DNA of 64,000 nucleotides from Hasllibacter sp963833115 (GCA_963833115.1 CAWHWS010000002.1:1922001-1986000); one strand, 5' to 3'. Shown: positions 23,880 to 33,108, counted from the first letter of the stretch. The notes: a model not told the origin generated them from the sequence alone. Numbers and translations are program-made.

Positions 23880-26500
23880 GCGGCGGCGCCAACCTCCTGA
23901 TCGCGGCCTCGCTCGGCTATGCGGGCCTCCTCTTCGCGATCGCCGCCTTCGCCGAGGCGCGCGCCCGGGCGGGGCGGGCCGGCTGGCTGCGCTCGCCCCT
24001 CGTCTACACGCTGTCCTTGAGCGTCTACTGCACCGCGTGGACGTTCTACGGCGCGGTCGGATACGCGGCCCGCTCCGGCATCGAGTTCGCGACCATCTAT
24101 CTCGGCCCGACCCTGGTGATGATCGGCTGGTGGGCCCTCCTTCGGCGGATCGTGCGCGTCGGCCGGGCGCAGCGGGTCACCTCGATCGCGGACCTCGTCT
24201 CCTCGCGTTACGGCAAGTCGCCGCTCCTGGGCGTCATGGTGACCGCGCTCGCGGTCCTGGGCACCACGCCCTACGTCGCCCTCCAGCTCCAGTCGATCAC
24301 CGTCTCGGCCGCCGCCTTCGCCGGCTGGGACCCCGGCGGCGCGGGCGGCGCGGCCCTCGTCGCGGGCGGGCTGGCCGCCTTCGCGATCCTCTTCGGCACC
24401 CGCTCGCTCGACATGGGCGAGCGCCATCACGGCGTCGTCGCCGCCGTCGCCCTCGAGGCGGTGGTCAAGCTCGTCGCCCTGCTGGCGGTCGGCGCCTTCG
24501 TCGTCTGGGGCCTGGGCGGCGGCGCGGCCGAGACGCTGGCCCGCGTCGGCGCCTCCTCGGTCGGGCAGATGGCGGTCCAGCCCGCGCGCTGGACGGCGAT
24601 TCTGTTCCTCTCCGGCGCGGCCTTCCTCTGCCTGCCGCGCATGTTCCAGGTCGCGGTGGTCGAGACCCCGTCCGAGCGCGCGCTCGGCGCCGCGTCCTGG
24701 GCCTTTCCCCTCTACCTGCTCGCGATGAGCCTCTTCGTCATGCCGATCGCCGCCATCGGGCTCGAACGGCTGCCGGCCGGCGCGGACCCGGACCTCTTCG
24801 TCCTCCTGCTGCCCCTCGCGGAGGAGCGCGAGGGCCTGGCCATGCTGGCCTTCCTCGGCGGCTTCTCATCGGCGACCTCGATGGTGGTCGTCGCGTCGAT
24901 CGCGCTCGCCACGATGGTGTCCAACCAGATCGTCGTGCCGCTCTGGCTGGCGCGCCGCCGGGGCGGGGCGAGCGTGGCGGGCGACGTGCGCTCGGTGACC
25001 ATCACCGCGCGGCGCCTGACCATCGCCGGGGTGGCGGCGCTCGGCTGGCTCTACCTGCGGGTCTCGGGCGGGGGCGGGGGGCTGGCCGCGATCGGCCTCG
25101 TCTCCTTCGCCGGGGTGGCGCAGATCCTGCCCGCCATGGTCGGGGGCCTCCTCTGGCGCGGAGCGACGCGCTGGGGCGCGGCGGCGGGCCTAGGGATCGG
25201 CTTCGCGCTCTGGGCGTGGATGCTGGTCGGCCCCGCGCTGCTGCCCGGCCGCTCCTTCGGCGCCGGAATCATGCCCCTCGTCGGGGGCGATCCCCTCGTC
25301 TCCGCCATCGCCTGGTCGATCGGCGCCAACCTCGCGGCCTTCGTCCTCGTCTCCCTCCTGACCTTCCCGACCCCGGCCGAGCGGCTCCAGGGGGCGCAGT
25401 TCGTCCTCTCGATCGAGGGCGGGCGCGCCGCGGGCGCCGCCACCATCGGCGACGCGGGCGCCGAGGACCTCCTGGTGATGGCGCAGCGCCTCCTGGGCGG
25501 CGCCCAGACGCAGGCCCTCTTCGCCGCCGAGGCCGCGCGGCAGGGCGCGCCCGGCACGCTGCCGCGGATCACGCCCGCCTTCGTCGACCGGCTCGAGCGG
25601 CAGCTCGCCGGCACGGTCGGCGCGGCCACCGCGCAGGCCATGGTCGAGCAGGTCGGCGGCGGCGGCGCCGTCACCGCCCGGCAGCTCATGGCCGTCGCCG
25701 ACGAGAGCGCCGAGCTGCGCGAGTACTCCGCCCGGCTGGAGGCGCAGCAGGCGGCGCTCCGCCTCGCCGCCGGGCGCCTGCGCGAGGCCAACGAGAAGCT
25801 GCGCCGCCTCGCGGTCCAGAAGGACGCGTTCCTGGGCCAGGTCAGCCACGAGCTGCGCACGCCGATGACCTCGATCCGCGCCTTCTCCGAGATCCTGCGC
25901 ACGGGCGCGGACCTCGCCCCCGCCGAGCGCGAGCGCTATGCCGGCGTGATCCACGACGAGGGCGTGCGCCTGACCCGCCTGCTCGACGACCTCCTGGAGA
26001 TGAGCGTCCTGGAGAGCGGCGCCCAGGTCGCCCTGCGCCTGGAGGACGTCTCGCTGGGGGAGGTGATCGACCGGGCCCTGCGCGCCGCCCCCACCGGCGC
26101 GCTGCGCGTCGTGCGGGAGGGCCCGGCGGACGTGCCCCTGATGACGGACGCGGGGCGCCTGGAGCAGGTGTTCATCAACCTGATCGCCAACGCGGCCAAG
26201 TATTGCGAGGCGCCCGCGCCGGTCCTGACGATCTCGGTCCGGCGGGAGGGCGCGCGCGTCCAGGTCGACTTCGCCGATAACGGGGCGGGGATCGCCGGGG
26301 CCGACCGCGCCGTGATCTTCGAGAAGTTCAGCCGGCTCTCGGACTCGGCGGCCGCGGGGGGCGCCGGGCTCGGCCTCGCCATCTGCCGGGAGATCGCGGC
26401 CCGCCTCGGCGGGTCGGTGGACTACCTGCCCGGACGGGGCGGGGCGGCGTTCCGCGTGACGATGCCGCTCCCGGCCCCGGCGGCGCGCGCCGCCGAGTGA
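23876..26500 (+). CDS. Sensor histidine kinase with N-terminal sodium/solute symporter (SSS) domain
   Basis: An 874-residue CbrA-like kinase. The first about 500 residues form a 12-13-helix SSS transporter-like domain (YTLSLSVYCTAWTFYGAVGY, TSIADLVSSRYGKS, FSSATSMVVVASIALATMVS). A cytoplasmic coiled linker follows, then HisKA with the phospho-acceptor His in GQVSHELRTPMTSIRAF (about residue 658) and HATPase_c with N box NLIANAAKYC, DNGAGI and GGAGLGLAICREI. No PAS domain is evident. The SSS part may sense or carry a small carboxylate. The gene overlaps the small membrane gene upstream and meets the phosphatase gene tail-to-tail 4 bases after its stop. Confidence 0.95.
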   Translation: MSGGANLLIAASLGYAGLLFAIAAFAEARARAGRAGWLRSPLVYTLSLSVYCTAWTFYGAVGYAARSGIEFATIYLGPTLVMIGWWALLRRIVRVGRAQRVTSIADLVSSRYGKSPLLGVMVTALAVLGTTPYVALQLQSITVSAAAFAGWDPGGAGGAALVAGGLAAFAILFGTRSLDMGERHHGVVAAVALEAVVKLVALLAVGAFVVWGLGGGAAETLARVGASSVGQMAVQPARWTAILFLSGAAFLCLPRMFQVAVVETPSERALGAASWAFPLYLLAMSLFVMPIAAIGLERLPAGADPDLFVLLLPLAEEREGLAMLAFLGGFSSATSMVVVASIALATMVSNQIVVPLWLARRRGGASVAGDVRSVTITARRLTIAGVAALGWLYLRVSGGGGGLAAIGLVSFAGVAQILPAMVGGLLWRGATRWGAAAGLGIGFALWAWMLVGPALLPGRSFGAGIMPLVGGDPLVSAIAWSIGANLAAFVLVSLLTFPTPAERLQGAQFVLSIEGGRAAGAATIGDAGAEDLLVMAQRLLGGAQTQALFAAEAARQGAPGTLPRITPAFVDRLERQLAGTVGAATAQAMVEQVGGGGAVTARQLMAVADESAELREYSARLEAQQAALRLAAGRLREANEKLRRLAVQKDAFLGQVSHELRTPMTSIRAFSEILRTGADLAPAERERYAGVIHDEGVRLTRLLDDLLEMSVLESGAQVALRLEDVSLGEVIDRALRAAPTGALRVVREGPADVPLMTDAGRLEQVFINLIANAAKYCEAPAPVLTISVRREGARVQVDFADNGAGIAGADRAVIFEKFSRLSDSAAAGGAGLGLAICREIAARLGGSVDYLPGRGGAAFRVTMPLPAPAARAAE

Positions 26501-26504
26501 CGGA

Positions 26505-26915
26505 TCAGCCCCCGAGCGCGCCGCGCATCGGCGCGAGGTCGTAGCCCGCGCGCGCCGCGGCCTCGATCATCTCCTCCGCCGGCCGGTCGCCCGCCTGGCC
26601 GAGCGCCCAGATCACCGCGCTGCGCGTGCCGGACGCGCAATAGGCCAGGACCGGCCCGCCCGCGCCGTCGATCAGGGCGCGGTGCCGCGCCGCCTGCGCC
26701 GCCAGGGTGTCGTGCGTCACGGGCAGGGCCTCGAAGGCGATCCCGGCCGCCGCCGCCGCCGCCGCCATCCGCTCGGCCCGCAGCCCCGGCGGGTTCTCCG
26801 CGTCGGGCCGGTTGCAGATCACGAGGGCGTAGCCCCGCGCGCGCAACGCCGCGACGTCCTCGGGCGCGATCTGCGGAGCGACGGCGTAGCCGTCCACGAG
26901 GGGCCTGATGTCCAT
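26505..26915 (-). CDS. TIGR01244 / beta-lactamase hydrolase-like (BLH) phosphatase family protein
   Basis: A 136-residue protein with a dual-specificity-phosphatase-like fold. It carries the Cys-X5-Arg active-site loop YCASGTRSAVIWALG, the N-terminal VDGYAVAPQIAPEDVAALRA and the conserved VICNRPDAEN. Family members are annotated as sulfur transferases or phosphatases, often linked to sulfide metabolism when fused to persulfide dioxygenase; here the domain stands alone. It is convergent with the sensor kinase and lies 10 bases downstream of the SnoaL-like gene on the same strand. Confidence 0.88.
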   Translation of the reverse strand: MDIRPLVDGYAVAPQIAPEDVAALRARGYALVICNRPDAENPPGLRAERMAAAAAAAGIAFEALPVTHDTLAAQAARHRALIDGAGGPVLAYCASGTRSAVIWALGQAGDRPAEEMIEAAARAGYDLAPMRGALGG

Positions 26916-26925
26916 GCGGTCCAGG

Positions 26926-27960
26926 TTACGGGCCCGCGCGCCCGAGGTCCATCCGCGGCGCGCCCGCGTAATGCGCCCCCCGCGCCAGCAGGTCCGCGCC
27001 CAGCCCCGCGGCGAGGCCGGTCACGTCCGCCGGCAGCCAGTTCTCCGCGATGCGCCCGTCCGGCTCCAGGCGGTAGAAGTCCATCACCGGCATTCGCATC
27101 CGCCGTCCCGTGGGCGTCATGCCGAGGTACTCGCCCGTGTGCGTGCCCGTCACGACGCCGCCCGTCACCGCGTAGTTCCCGTCAGACACCCGGATGAAAT
27201 GCCCCTCGGCGGTGCGGTCGGGCCAGGCGCGCAGGAACGGGAGCTGATGGTGCGCGCGGAACCCCTCCGGCCCCCGCGTCGTCCCGATCCCGCCGGCGGC
27301 GTAATAGGCGAAATCGTCGGTCCAGTAGCGGTCGTGGTCCATGCTCGCCATGTCCCGCCCGTCGAAGGCCAGGAGCGCGCCGTGCATCGCGAACACGGTC
27401 GCCAGCGCATCCGGCCCGTCCCAGTCCGGCCCGGGCAGGCGGATGCCGTCCTGGCTCGCCGGGCCGGGCCAGAGCCCCTCCACGCCGTAGGACCGGGGCA
27501 GCGGCCAGGTGCCGCACTGGCGCATCAGGTCCGGCAGGTCGAGGATCACCCGGCTCTCCACCAGGCGGTCCCCCTCGAGCCAATGCGCCTCCGCGGCGCG
27601 CAGCATCACCGGCGCGCCCGTCGCCGGGATGCCGCGCAGGGCCCCCGCCATCACCCCCGAATAATGCCCCAGCGTCGCGACGATCCGCGGCGCGCGGGGC
27701 CGCCCGACATTGCGGTCGAATCGCGGATCGGGCCGGTTCTCCCCGCCGATCAGGATCACGTCCCGCCGCGTCAGCGCGGGGATGGCGGCGCGCAGCTCGT
27801 CCCGCCAGGCGCCGATCGCCGCCGCGCCCTCGATCCAGCCCCAGGGCGCGCCCGCGTCCATCCGCGCGCCCGGCCCGTAGACCTCGCCCGCGGGCGCGCC
27901 GGCCGCGAAGGCGTGGAGGAGGTCCCGCACCGCGCGCTTCATCTCGAGGTCGCTGGACAT
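26926..27960 (-). CDS. Ester cyclase / SnoaL-like protein with two domains
   Basis: A 344-residue cytoplasmic protein built from two SnoaL-like (NTF2-fold) halves. The first holds the conserved MLRAAEAHWLEGDRLVESRV; the second holds VFAMHGALLAFDGRDMASMD, THTGEYLGMTPTGRRM and DFYRLEPDGRIAENWLPADV, the common SnoaL C-terminal signature. SnoaL-like proteins include polyketide cyclases and small-molecule isomerases or hydrolases; the substrate cannot be read from sequence. Start at 27960, with GGAG upstream. A related one-domain gene is transcribed divergently 73 bases away. Confidence 0.85.
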   Translation of the reverse strand: MSSDLEMKRAVRDLLHAFAAGAPAGEVYGPGARMDAGAPWGWIEGAAAIGAWRDELRAAIPALTRRDVILIGGENRPDPRFDRNVGRPRAPRIVATLGHYSGVMAGALRGIPATGAPVMLRAAEAHWLEGDRLVESRVILDLPDLMRQCGTWPLPRSYGVEGLWPGPASQDGIRLPGPDWDGPDALATVFAMHGALLAFDGRDMASMDHDRYWTDDFAYYAAGGIGTTRGPEGFRAHHQLPFLRAWPDRTAEGHFIRVSDGNYAVTGGVVTGTHTGEYLGMTPTGRRMRMPVMDFYRLEPDGRIAENWLPADVTGLAAGLGADLLARGAHYAGAPRMDLGRAGP

Positions 27961-28032
27961 GGCCGCTCCGATGCATGCGTATGCAGGGCGATGTGCCGCG
28001 CCGCGCGGCCCCTGTCCATGGAGGGACGGCGC

Positions 28033-28560
28033 ATGAAGGGATCGAGGCCGAAGCAGGCCGCGCTGACGAAGGACGTCGACCTGACGCGCACGGACGAGAC
28101 CCGGGCGGTGATCGAGGGCATGGTCGACGGCCTCAACGACCACCGCATCGCCGATATCGGCGAGTACTTCGCGGCCGATCTCGCCTGGCGCGGCAACCGG
28201 GGCTGCGGGACCAAGATCGGCCTGCGCGCGTTCCAGGACAACTGGCAGAAGCCCTTCCAGGCCGCGTTCTCGGACAAGGTCTGCATCGACGAGGCCCGCC
28301 TCTACATGGGCGAGTGGGCCGCCGCGTTCGGCCGCCAGGAGGCGACCCATTCGGGCCGGTTCATGGGCGTCGAGCCGACCGGCCTGCGGGTCGAGATCCG
28401 CTACATGGACTTCTGGCGCGTCGAGGACGGGCGCATCGCGGAGAACTGGGTCAACGTCGACTTCGCGCACGTCCTGGCCCAGCTCGGCGTGGACGTGTTC
28501 GCCGGCGAGGGCTGGGAAGCCTACGACCGCGGCGAGCGCACCCCGCCCTCACCCCAGTAG
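28033..28560 (+). CDS. Ester cyclase / SnoaL-like protein, single domain
   Basis: A 175-residue NTF2-fold protein. DETRAVIEGMVDGLNDHRIA opens the domain; DLAWRGNRGCGTKIGLRAFQ, ATHSGRFMGVEPTGLRVEIR and DFWRVEDGRIAENWVNVDFA match the second half of its divergent neighbour, so the two are paralogues. I chose the ATG at 28033 because GAGGG precedes it; an in-frame ATG at 28018 is possible. Enzymatic role unknown; divergent pairing suggests shared control from the 27961-28032 gap. Confidence 0.85.
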   Translation: MKGSRPKQAALTKDVDLTRTDETRAVIEGMVDGLNDHRIADIGEYFAADLAWRGNRGCGTKIGLRAFQDNWQKPFQAAFSDKVCIDEARLYMGEWAAAFGRQEATHSGRFMGVEPTGLRVEIRYMDFWRVEDGRIAENWVNVDFAHVLAQLGVDVFAGEGWEAYDRGERTPPSPQ

Positions 28561-28764
28561 CAGGCCCGTCACCACGAGCATCAGGCCCAGCACGCTCAGG
28601 AGGAGCGCCCCGAGGTTGAGGGGGATGACCCTCGCCAGGCGCGCGCGCAGGTCCTCGTCCCCGGCCGCGTCGCGCCGCGCCGCCCGCACGCGGAAGATCG
28701 ACGCGACGAGCCCGGCCAGCCCCGCCAGGGTGATCGCGGCGCCGAGCCAGACCAGCCATTCCAT
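28549..28764 (-). CDS. Small two-helix membrane protein
   Basis: A 71-residue hypothetical protein with two hydrophobic helices (about 4-24, LVWLGAAITLAGLAGLVASI, and 50-70, LGALLLSVLGLMLVVTGLLL) joined by a charged cytoplasmic loop rich in Arg/Asp (RVRAARRDAAGDEDLRARLA). The arrangement is coding-like and widespread in Rhodobacterales as small hypotheticals. Its 3' end overlaps the convergent SnoaL gene by 12 bases. Confidence 0.7.
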   Translation of the reverse strand: MEWLVWLGAAITLAGLAGLVASIFRVRAARRDAAGDEDLRARLARVIPLNLGALLLSVLGLMLVVTGLLLG

Positions 28765-28878
28765 CGCGCGCCCTCCACCGTCGCGGCGCGGTAACGCGCG
28801 CGGCCGAGGAGCGCCAGCGCCGTTGCGGAGCCGCCGCCGCCGCGCCTACCTGCGCGGGACGAATCCGAGGGGGACGGC

Positions 28879-29136
28879 ATGGCCGACGTGATCGAGAACG
28901 ACACCTATTCCGTGACGGCCGACGAGCTGCGCGCCTTCGTCGAGCGCTGGGAGCGCCTCGACCAGGAGAAGGCCGACATCGCCGACGCGCAGAAGGAGGT
29001 CATGGCCGAGGCCAAGGGCCGGGGCTACGACACCAAGGTGCTGCGGCGCGTCATCGCCCTGCGCAAGCGCGACAAGGACGACCTCGCCGAGGAGGAGGCC
29101 GTGCTGGAGATGTACAAGGAGGCGCTCGGCATGTGA
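28879..29136 (+). CDS. gapR: DUF2312 / GapR-family nucleoid-associated protein
   Basis: An 85-residue, all-helical, highly charged protein of the DUF2312 family. In Caulobacter the member GapR binds overtwisted, AT-rich DNA ahead of moving polymerases and aids chromosome replication. Family features: TADELRAFVERWERLDQEKA, IADAQKEVMAEAKGRGYDTK, LRRVIALRKRDKDD and EAVLEMYKEALG. Length is typical. It is monocistronic, with GGGGGAC before the ATG. Confidence 0.95.
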   Translation: MADVIENDTYSVTADELRAFVERWERLDQEKADIADAQKEVMAEAKGRGYDTKVLRRVIALRKRDKDDLAEEEAVLEMYKEALGM

Positions 29137-29149
29137 GCGCGCCCCGGGG

Positions 29150-29527
29150 TCAGGCGGCCGACGCGTCCCGGTCCCGGCACGCCGCGGCGAGGGCGGCGGC
29201 GATGTCCCGCGCCGTGTAGGGCTTGCGCACGTGGACGGCGCCGAGGCGCGCGATCTCCGCCGCCTCGACCTCGTATCCGGTGGTCAGGATCGCGCGCCCG
29301 CCCGCGGCGGTGAACCGCTCGACGAGCGGCGTGCTCATCACGCCGTTGAGGTTCAGGTCGAACATCCCGACCGCGAAGCGCCCCCCGTCGACGGCCTCCT
29401 CGGCGGCGCGGAACGTGGCGCAGGTCTCGATCTCGGCGTATCCGAGGTCCTGGAGGATGTCCTCGGCCTCGAAGGCGATCAGGGCCTCGTCCTCTACGAG
29501 GAGGATGGCGGCGGGCTCACTCGTCAC
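29150..29527 (-). CDS. Single-domain response regulator paired with the CheB/CheR-HWE kinase
   Basis: A 125-residue receiver: VEDEALIAFEAEDIL at the N-terminus, phospho-Asp in GMFDLNLNG, the Thr position in AILTTGYE and Lys in VRKPYTARD. Receivers of this form act downstream of HWE kinases in alphaproteobacteria. It starts at a GTG (29527) inside the last codons of the kinase gene (11-base overlap), so the two are co-translated and the kinase is the likely phosphodonor. Confidence 0.92.
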   Translation of the reverse strand: MTSEPAAILLVEDEALIAFEAEDILQDLGYAEIETCATFRAAEEAVDGGRFAVGMFDLNLNGVMSTPLVERFTAAGGRAILTTGYEVEAAEIARLGAVHVRKPYTARDIAAALAAACRDRDASAA

Positions 29528-32500
29528 GGATGTCGGCTCCCAGCTTGGTCATCGGAATCCGAACCTCGCAGGTCATGCCCCCCTGCGTCCAATCGAATTG
29601 TGCCGATCCATCGAGGTCGTATCGGAGCGAGCGCTCGATGAAGCGCAGCCCGAACCCCCGGGAATCCGGCTCCGCGATATTCGGCCCGCTCTCCGCCCAA
29701 CGCAGGTCCAGGGCCCCGTCCTTCAGGGTCCAGGTCACGTCGAGCGCGCCATCCGGCCCGGCGAGCGCGCCGTACTTGACCGCGTTGGTCGTCAGCTCGT
29801 GCACCACCATCGCCATCGTCAGGGCGCCCTTCGTCCCGCAGGCCACGCCCGGCCCCGCGACGTCCACCCGCCGGTCGCCGACATAGGGCGCGAACTCCTG
29901 ATCCATGATCTCGCGCAGGCCCACGGGCCGCCAGTCCGCCCGCGTCAGGAGGTTGTGCGTCGCCGCGAGCGAGCCGATCCGCGAGGTCAACGCGGCCGCC
30001 AGCCCCTCTCGGTCCGTGGTCGTGCGCACCGTCTGCCCGACGATGGCGAGCACGGTGGCGAGGCTGTTCTTCACCCGGTGCTGGAGCTCGGACATCACCC
30101 GGTGCAGCTCGCCTTGCATCGCGCGCGCGTCGGTCACGCGGCGCACCACGATGCCCGCGGCCTCGATCTCGCCCTCGGGGTCGGGCACCGGATAGACGTC
30201 GAGCTCGAAGACCTCCGGCCGGCCCGGGTCCTTGGGGTCGTGGGCGATCAGCTCGTGGTCGCGCACCACGCCCTTGGTCTCGAACACGCCCGCCACGAGG
30301 TCGTGCAGCTTCGGGCCGATCTCCGGCAGGACCTCGGTGATCGTCCGGCCGAGATGCTCCGCGGCGGGCCGGCCGTTATACGTGGCGAGGAAGTCGTTGA
30401 TCCGAAGGTAGCGCTGCTCGGCGTCGAAGAGCGCCATCCCGATCGGCGCGTGGTTGTAGAGGAGCTCGATCTCCCGCCGGGAGGCCGCCGCCTCGCGCTC
30501 GGAGGCCAGCGCCACCCGCTGCGCGTCGAGGAGCTCGGAGACGTCGTCGAAGACGAGCACGACCCCGTCCGGCACGCCCGCGGCGTCGACATAGGGCAGC
30601 GCCCGGAAGGCGTGGGCGCGGCCCTCGATCTCGATGCGCGTGGTGACCAGCTCCTCCCCGGCGAGGATGCGGGCCATCGCCTCCTCGATCCCGCTGATGT
30701 CGATCACGCCGTGCGCATCGGTGATGGGGCGCCCGCGGTCGCGCTCGTTGAAGCGGAACAACCGCTTGGCCACCGGCGTGAACGAGCGCAGGCGCATCGC
30801 GGCGTCCACGAACACGGTGGCGATGCCGGTGCTCTCCAGCAGGTTGAGGATGTCGGCATTGGCCTCGGCCAGCTCGTCGAGCTTGGTCTTGAGCTCCTCG
30901 TTGACCGTCGAGAGCTCCTCGTTCGCCGACTGGAGCTCCTCGTTCATGCTCATCATCTCCTCGTTGGAGCTCTTGAGCTCCTCGTTGGAGGTCTCGAGCT
31001 CCTCGACGGTCGTGCGCAGGCGCATGCGCATCTCGTTCAGCTCGTCCTCGAGCTCCTCGATGCGCTGCTCGGCCCGGAAATCGCCCACGTCCGCGTCGAG
31101 GTCGTTCTCGTCCTCGTCGCGGCGCGCCATCTCGCGGAAGACGACCATCACCTCGAGCGAATCGATCGGATCGGCGATGAGGTCGACGCTCATCAACTGC
31201 TCGGCGTCGGTGCGGAACTCCACGCCGCGGCGGATCACCCGCCGCCGGCGCTCCGCCATCGCGCCGAGCATCGCCCGCAGCGCCGTGCGCAGCCCCGGCG
31301 GCGCCAGATCGAGCAGCCGCGTCGACGGCTCGCCGACCGAGAGCTGCAGGAACGGCGCCGTGCGCGGCGATGCGTGCACGATGCACCCGGCCCGGTCGAC
31401 GATCACGTGCGGCGGGGCGTAGCGTTCGGCCATGCGCCGGGCGATGCGCGCCTCGCGGTCCTCGCGCGCGCCGGCGGCCTCCCGGGCGACGTCGTTCGCC
31501 GGCCGCGGCGCCGTCGACCGGCCGCGCGGCATGAGCGGCAGCATGAAGTTCGAGGTCGAGCGCGGCACCTTCTTGTAGAGCCGCTCCTTGCGCGCGACCG
31601 CCTCGAAGAGGTCGTCCCGCCCGCCGATGTTCTCCGCCGAGCCGAGCAGGAGCCAGCCATCGGGGCGCATCGCGTAGTGGAACAGCGGCAGCACCCGCGC
31701 CTGCAGCGCCGCGTCGAAATAGATCAGGAGGTTGCGACAGGAGATCAGATCGAGCCGCGAGAAGGGCGGATCCTTGATCAGCGAATGGGCCGAGACGCGC
31801 ACCATGCCGCGCACCCGCCTGGAGACCTCGTAGCCGTCCTCGTGAGCGGTGAAATGCCGCGCCACGAGGTGCGGCGGCACGTCCGCCAGGGCCGACGCCT
31901 GGTAGAACCCCCGCCGCGCGCGGCTCAGCATCTCCTCGTCGATGTCGGTCGCGAATATCTGCACCTCGGGCGCCGCGCGGGCCGCCTCGTCCGGCAGGGC
32001 GTCGAGCGCCTCGGCGAAGAGGATCGCCACCGTGTAGGCCTCCTCCCCGCTCGAGCAGGCCGGCACCCAGACGCGGATCGGCCGGTCGCGCCCGCCCTGC
32101 GCGACGATCTGCGGGATGACCCGCCCGGCCACCGCGTCCCAGACCTCCGGATCGCGGAAATAGCTCGTCACGTTGATCAGGAGGTCCTGGAGCAGCGCGT
32201 CGCCCTCGGAGGGGCTGCGCTTGAGCACGGAGACGTAGTCGTCCGCGTCGTCCAGATCGAGCACCTGCATCCGCCGGCGCACCCGGCGCGTCATCGTGTT
32301 GACCTTGTAGGAGCCGAAATCGTGCCCGGACTGCGCGCGCACCGCGTCGAGCACCCGCGTGAGCATCAGCTCGCGCTCCTGGACCGAGGGCGCCTCCATC
32401 CGGTCGCGCGCGTCGAAATAGCGCCGCAGCACCGCCGGCATCTCCCGCGAGGGGGCGACGAAATCCACCAGCCCGGTGCGGATCGCGCTCGTCGGCATGC

Positions 32501-33014
32501 CGTCATAGGCCGCCTCGTCCGGGTCCTGCACCAGAGTCAGGCCCGCGGCCTCCTTGATCGCGCGGATGCCGACGGTGCCGTCGCCTCCGGTCCCCGACAG
32601 GACGATCGCGGCCGCGTTGGGCCCCTGGTCGACGGCGAGCGAGGCGAAGAAGTCGTCGATCGGGCGGCGGAAGCCCCGCGGCGCGTCGAACTCCACCAGG
32701 CTCAGGACCCCGTCGAGGATCTGCAGCGCCGAGGCCGACGGGATGATGTAGACCCCGCCCTCGCGCACGACCGTGCCGTCCGTGATCTGCGTGACGCTCA
32801 GGCTCGTGTGCCGCGCCAGGAGCTCGGCGAGCAGGCTCTCATGCGTCGGGTCGAGGTGCTGCACGAGGATGTAGGCGGCGGGGAAGGTGGGGTCGATCGC
32901 GTTCAGGAAGTTCTCGAACGCCTCCAGGCCGCCGGCGGAGGCGCCGACCCCGACCACCGGGAAGGGCAGGGGTTGCGGGACGAGCTCCGGCTTGTCGGGG
33001 GCGAGATTTGACAT
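29517..33014 (-). CDS. CheB/CheR fusion with PAS domains and HWE-type histidine kinase
   Basis: A 1165-residue soluble signalling protein. Domains in order: CheB methylesterase (about 15-205; Ser in GVGASAGGLEAF, His in LVQHLDPTHE, Asp in SGTGGDGTVG), CheR methyltransferase (about 225-490; RVWVPACSSGEEAYTVAILF and FDLISCRNLLIYFD-like RLDLISCRNLLIYFD), a PAS-like region, a long coiled coil (about 640-730; ELETSNEELKSSNEEMMSMN), two PAS domains, and an HWE kinase (His in LQHRVKNSLATV near 975; N box VVHELTTNAVKYGAL). No receiver domain of its own; the overlapping gene downstream supplies it. The ATG at 33014 gives the N-terminus MSNLAPDKPELV. Confidence 0.95.
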   Translation of the reverse strand: MSNLAPDKPELVPQPLPFPVVGVGASAGGLEAFENFLNAIDPTFPAAYILVQHLDPTHESLLAELLARHTSLSVTQITDGTVVREGGVYIIPSASALQILDGVLSLVEFDAPRGFRRPIDDFFASLAVDQGPNAAAIVLSGTGGDGTVGIRAIKEAAGLTLVQDPDEAAYDGMPTSAIRTGLVDFVAPSREMPAVLRRYFDARDRMEAPSVQERELMLTRVLDAVRAQSGHDFGSYKVNTMTRRVRRRMQVLDLDDADDYVSVLKRSPSEGDALLQDLLINVTSYFRDPEVWDAVAGRVIPQIVAQGGRDRPIRVWVPACSSGEEAYTVAILFAEALDALPDEAARAAPEVQIFATDIDEEMLSRARRGFYQASALADVPPHLVARHFTAHEDGYEVSRRVRGMVRVSAHSLIKDPPFSRLDLISCRNLLIYFDAALQARVLPLFHYAMRPDGWLLLGSAENIGGRDDLFEAVARKERLYKKVPRSTSNFMLPLMPRGRSTAPRPANDVAREAAGAREDREARIARRMAERYAPPHVIVDRAGCIVHASPRTAPFLQLSVGEPSTRLLDLAPPGLRTALRAMLGAMAERRRRVIRRGVEFRTDAEQLMSVDLIADPIDSLEVMVVFREMARRDEDENDLDADVGDFRAEQRIEELEDELNEMRMRLRTTVEELETSNEELKSSNEEMMSMNEELQSANEELSTVNEELKTKLDELAEANADILNLLESTGIATVFVDAAMRLRSFTPVAKRLFRFNERDRGRPITDAHGVIDISGIEEAMARILAGEELVTTRIEIEGRAHAFRALPYVDAAGVPDGVVLVFDDVSELLDAQRVALASEREAAASRREIELLYNHAPIGMALFDAEQRYLRINDFLATYNGRPAAEHLGRTITEVLPEIGPKLHDLVAGVFETKGVVRDHELIAHDPKDPGRPEVFELDVYPVPDPEGEIEAAGIVVRRVTDARAMQGELHRVMSELQHRVKNSLATVLAIVGQTVRTTTDREGLAAALTSRIGSLAATHNLLTRADWRPVGLREIMDQEFAPYVGDRRVDVAGPGVACGTKGALTMAMVVHELTTNAVKYGALAGPDGALDVTWTLKDGALDLRWAESGPNIAEPDSRGFGLRFIERSLRYDLDGSAQFDWTQGGMTCEVRIPMTKLGADIRDE

Positions 33015-33108
33015 CGGCGCGTGCGGGCCTTCCCTTCGCGGCCACCCTCTGGCCATCGCAGGTTGACTAACGCGGCGCCCGTTCGCCGCACAAGGGAGCG
33101 CGCCCGGC

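Noticed and set aside
27969..27990. ATGCATGCGTATGC near the divergent SnoaL genes as a third 11-bp array
   Set aside because: Only about one and a half units and out of phase with the 11-base period.
29223..33011. A 1262-codon plus-strand frame opposite the CheB/CheR kinase
   Set aside because: Mirror frame of a well-supported gene; Arg/His/Leu/Val-biased with no domain motif.
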